Part shown: positions 5,918 to 8,350 of the stretch, piece by piece
How the letters are laid out: every line of letters starts with the position of its first letter
Numbering within the stretch: the first letter of the stretch is position 1
NCBI GenBank assembly: GCA_015487335.1
Contig: WFPZ01000032.1
Location: 1-8,350, forward strand
Reading direction: 5' to 3'
Length of the DNA stretch: 8,350 bases
Origin: Paracoccaceae bacterium
GTDB taxonomy: Bacteria > Pseudomonadota > Alphaproteobacteria > Rhodobacterales > Rhodobacteraceae
Translations under genes and position numbers: made by a program
The notes under the pieces: generated by a model
What the model was told of the DNA's origin: nothing
The model's input: the letters and a program-made list of their open reading frames with translations, nothing else
Databases searched by the model: none

Positions 5918-7090
5918 TCAGCCCGTGGCGCCGGCCTGCCCGAGCCCCGCCAGCACCGCGCGCGCGGCCCGCAGCCCCGGCGCCTCGCCGCCGCGGCCCA
6001 GCCGCTGCATGGTCAGCGCCATGGCCTGCCTCTGGGCGTCGGGGTTCTCCATCACCTCCAGCAGGCCCGCGGCGATGTTTTCCGGCCGGCAGGCGGTGCC
6101 GAGATACTCGGGCACGGCGCGGCTTTCCGATACCAGGTTGACCAGGGTCACGGTGTCCACCTTCAGCATCCGCCCGATGATCAGCCGCGACAGCCAGTTC
6201 ATGTCATAGGCGATCACCATCGGGGTGGAGGTGGCGGCGAGTTCCAGCGAGACGGTGCCCGAGGCGGCCAGCGCCACCTGCGCCGCGGCGAAGGCGGCGC
6301 GCTTGCGGGCGGCGGCGGCCTGCGGGGGCATGGTTCGCGGGTCCAGCACCAGCGGCGCGCCCGGCCAGCGGCGCACCAGTTCCCGCACCCGCCCGGCCAC
6401 GGGGGCCGCGGCGGGCACCACCACGCGGGCTGCCGGGTGGCGGGCCAGAACGGGGCGCAGCGATTCGCCGAAGACGGGGGCGAGGCGTTCCACCTCGCCG
6501 CGGCGCGAGCCCGGCAGGGCCACGATCACCGGCGCCTCGCCAAGGCTTTCGGCGGCGCGGAAGGCCGAGACCTCCCCGGCCGTGGGCACCGGATCGGCCA
6601 CCACCGGGTGGCCCACGAAATCGCATCGCATGCCGGCGGCCTCCATCCAGGGCGGCTCGAAGGGCAGGAGCGCCAGCACCTGATCGACGACCCTTGCCAT
6701 CTTCGCCGCCCGCCCCGAGCGCCACGCCCAGACCGAGGGCGCCACGTAATGCACGGTGCGCAGGGCCGAGGCCGCGCGCACCCGGCGTGCCACCCGCAGG
6801 TTGAAATCGGGGCTGTCGATGGTGATCAGCACATCCGGCGACAGCCGCAGCACCTCCTCGGCCGTCTGGCGGATGCGGCGCTTCAGCTGGCGGTATTTCG
6901 GCAGCACCTCGGCCAGGCCCATCACCGAAAGCTCTTCCATGGGAAAGAGGCTGGCAAGCCCCTGCGCCTGCATCTCGGCGCCGCCGACACCGGAGAAGCG
7001 CACCTCGGGGCGCAGCTGGCGCAGCCCGGCCATGAGCGCGCCGCCCAGCCTGTCGCCCGAGGGCTCTCCGGCGATCAGGAAGACGTGCAT
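5918..7090 (-). CDS. lpxB: Lipid-A-disaccharide synthase LpxB
   Basis: LpxB (glycosyltransferase family 19) joins 2,3-diacyl-GlcN-1-phosphate (lipid X) to UDP-2,3-diacyl-GlcN, giving the beta-1,6 lipid A disaccharide at the inner face of the cytoplasmic membrane. The product is 390 residues (E. coli 382). Family motifs appear in order: GEPSGD (8-13), IDSPDFN (91-97, containing the conserved acidic residue), VAPSVWAWRSGR (116-127), LLPFE (141-145), LPGSRxxEV (192-200) and SGTVSLELA (277-285). I chose ATG 7090, preceded by GGGAGG, so the protein begins MHVFLIAGEPSGD as expected. An upstream in-frame ATG at 7111 would add seven Gly-rich residues that are the ribosome-binding site translated. The gene overlaps the end of lpxI by 16 bp, which suggests coupled translation. 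It appears to be the last gene of the lpx unit. Confidence 0.97.
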   Translation of the reverse strand: MHVFLIAGEPSGDRLGGALMAGLRQLRPEVRFSGVGGAEMQAQGLASLFPMEELSVMGLAEVLPKYRQLKRRIRQTAEEVLRLSPDVLITIDSPDFNLRVARRVRAASALRTVHYVAPSVWAWRSGRAAKMARVVDQVLALLPFEPPWMEAAGMRCDFVGHPVVADPVPTAGEVSAFRAAESLGEAPVIVALPGSRRGEVERLAPVFGESLRPVLARHPAARVVVPAAAPVAGRVRELVRRWPGAPLVLDPRTMPPQAAAARKRAAFAAAQVALAASGTVSLELAATSTPMVIAYDMNWLSRLIIGRMLKVDTVTLVNLVSESRAVPEYLGTACRPENIAAGLLEVMENPDAQRQAMALTMQRLGRGGEAPGLRAARAVLAGLGQAGATG

Positions 7091-7887
7091 GGCCCCGCCT
7101 CCCGGACCCACAGGAACAGCCCCGCGCCGTCACAGGCCTCGATCACCTCGTCACGCTCCAGCACCAGAACGCCGCCGGCCTCGATCGCGATTCCGCCCAG
7201 CCCCGCGCGGGCCGCCGCGGCAACGGTGCCGGGGCCGATGGTGGGCAGGTCGGCGCGCCGCTCCTGCCCCGGCTTGGGCGCCTTGGCCAGAAGCCCGCCG
7301 CGCGCCTCGCGCGGCAGGGCCGCCAGCATGGCGTCGGTGCCGGCGGGGCCCTCGGTGGCCACCACCCGGCCTCCGGCCACCACGCAGGCCTGGCCGATAT
7401 CGGCAGCCCCCAGCCTGGCCAGGGCGGCATCGGCGAGGGAAATGTCGCGGCGGTGGCCTTCGCCCGGCCGGGCGCGGGTGGGAATGCCGGCCGGAGGCAG
7501 AAGCTCTGGGGCAAGCTCGTGGGCCCCGCGGATGGCAAAGCCGCGTTCCTCGAAGATCTCCAGAACGATCCGCAGCGCCGCATCGTCGCCCGAGGCGATG
7601 GCCCGGGCGATGCGCGGGGCCAGCGGGCGGGTGGCGGCATCAAGCGCCGCCTCCTCCACGACCGGTCGGCGCACCGCGCCGGCCAGGCAGATCTCGCTCA
7701 CCCCGCGGGCCTGAAGGTCATCCATGAGCGAACCCAGATGTTCGATCCGGAAACGCAGAAGAGGCGCGCCGGTGGCGGCGGTGGGAAAGCCCCGCATCTC
7801 GCAGATCACGAAGGGAGCGCCCCGGGCGGCCAGCCTTTCGGCCAGATAGGCCGGCAAGCGCCCCTGCCCCGCGATCAGCGCCAGCAC
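7075..7887 (-). CDS. lpxI: UDP-2,3-diacylglucosamine pyrophosphatase LpxI
   Basis: LpxI (formerly DUF1009) hydrolyses UDP-2,3-diacyl-GlcN to lipid X and UMP. It replaces LpxH in alphaproteobacteria and is unrelated to it in fold. The product is 270 residues (Caulobacter LpxI is about 280). It starts with a LALIAGQGRLP motif, then has GAVRRP (70-75), an EGPAGTDAM block (179-187) and the diagnostic KAPKPGQERRADLPTIGPGT segment (202-221), whose Asp213 probably corresponds to the metal-linked catalytic Asp of the family. I place the start at GTG 7887: GAGG lies 8 nt upstream and the conserved N-terminus begins there. An ATG at 7962 is in frame but would add a 25-residue Ser/Pro-rich extension overlapping lpxA by 65 bp. 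The gap to the lpxA stop is 10 bp. Confidence 0.95.
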   Translation of the reverse strand: MLALIAGQGRLPAYLAERLAARGAPFVICEMRGFPTAATGAPLLRFRIEHLGSLMDDLQARGVSEICLAGAVRRPVVEEAALDAATRPLAPRIARAIASGDDAALRIVLEIFEERGFAIRGAHELAPELLPPAGIPTRARPGEGHRRDISLADAALARLGAADIGQACVVAGGRVVATEGPAGTDAMLAALPREARGGLLAKAPKPGQERRADLPTIGPGTVAAAARAGLGGIAIEAGGVLVLERDEVIEACDGAGLFLWVREAGPCTSS

Positions 7888-7897
7888 CGCCGCGCCC

Positions 7898-8350
7898 TCA
7901 TCGGGGGGTGAGGAAGGAGCGGTCGGAGTTCGAGAGGATGAACTCGGCCAGCTCGCGCACATGGGGGCTGTCGCTTTCCTCGGCCAGCTTGCGGGCGCGC
8001 TCCTGGAACGAGCCCTCCCCCTGGGCCAGCGCCTGATAGGCGGCCCGGAGCGCGGTGATCTCGGCGCGCTCCACCCCGCGGCGCTTGAGGCCCACCAGGT
8101 TGAGCCCGTCCAGCTCGCCGCGCGGGCCCTGCACCAGGCCGAAGGGGATCACGTCGTTGGTGACCATGGTCACCGCGCCGACAATCGCCCCGCGGCCGAT
8201 GCGCACGAACTGGTGGATGCCCGACAGCCCGCCGATGATCACGTCGTCCTCGATCACGCAATGGCCGCCGAGCGCGGCCTGGTTGGCCATGATCACCCGG
8301 TTGCCCACCTGCGCGTCATGGCCCACATGGGCCCCGGTCATGAACAGGCA
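7898..8350 (-). CDS. lpxA: UDP-N-acetylglucosamine O-acyltransferase LpxA, C-terminal 150 residues (partial)
   Basis: LpxA moves an (R)-3-hydroxyacyl chain from acyl-ACP to the 3-OH of UDP-GlcNAc, the first step of lipid A synthesis, as a cytoplasmic left-handed beta-helix trimer. The fragment enters from the right edge in frame (CLFMTGAHVGHD) and aligns without gaps to E. coli LpxA from about residue 115 through the GLKRRG motif. The catalytic His (E. coli His125) is fragment residue 11. His144 and His160 are fragment residues 30 and 46. Arg204 is fragment residue 90. The last hexapeptide coils are followed by the alpha-helical C-terminal domain, and the end lies within about two residues of the E. 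coli length. At acyl-chain-ruler positions it differs: Ala for Gly173 and Arg for His191. About 114 N-terminal residues are outside the window. lpxI follows 10 bp downstream. Confidence 0.96.
   Translation of the reverse strand, partial: CLFMTGAHVGHDAQVGNRVIMANQAALGGHCVIEDDVIIGGLSGIHQFVRIGRGAIVGAVTMVTNDVIPFGLVQGPRGELDGLNLVGLKRRGVERAEITALRAAYQALAQGEGSFQERARKLAEESDSPHVRELAEFILSNSDRSFLTPR

Noticed and set aside
6437..7714. Plus-strand open frames of 425 and 323 codons opposite lpxB and lpxI
   Set aside because: Both are antisense to lpx genes whose motifs are unambiguous; their compositions are repetitive and rich in Arg, Pro, Ala and Ser.

Overview
The window reads as GC-rich chromosomal DNA of an alphaproteobacterium, most likely Rhodobacterales (Rhodobacter/Paracoccus/roseobacter relatives). 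The basis is a CtrA response regulator, a SciP-type DUF1153 protein, LpxI in the place LpxH fills in enterobacteria, and an lpxA-lpxI-lpxB order. All genes recognised are core housekeeping or regulatory genes. I see no mobile element, CRISPR array, tRNA, rRNA or phage gene.

Layout, left to right: recG (minus strand, C-terminal half outside the window) and ligA (minus) overlap by 4 bp (ATGA) and form one unit, transcribed ligA then recG. A 126-bp gap with a candidate intrinsic terminator separates ligA from ctrA (minus). A 94-bp gap upstream of ctrA holds a consensus -10, a CtrA-box-like element and a 9-bp direct repeat. Next is sciP (minus). A 138-bp divergent region carries a good sigma70-type promoter for mnmA (plus). 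mnmA converges on lpxB, and the right end is the tight minus-strand unit lpxA (5' end outside the window), lpxI, lpxB.

The genes fall into three groups. sciP and ctrA encode a probable inhibitor/regulator pair of the alphaproteobacterial CtrA network. ligA and recG serve DNA replication and repair: nick sealing and fork or Holliday-junction remodelling. lpxA, lpxI and lpxB make the tetra-acyl-disaccharide precursor of lipid A: first O-acylation of UDP-GlcNAc, then UDP-diacyl-GlcN pyrophosphate cleavage, then disaccharide formation. mnmA, standing alone, thiolates the wobble uridine of tRNAs.

The observations most worth a second look are the architecture of the ctrA upstream region, the residues of LpxA that help set acyl-chain length, a roughly 50-residue insertion in LigA, and the linkage of sciP to ctrA. 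I found no convincing undescribed system.
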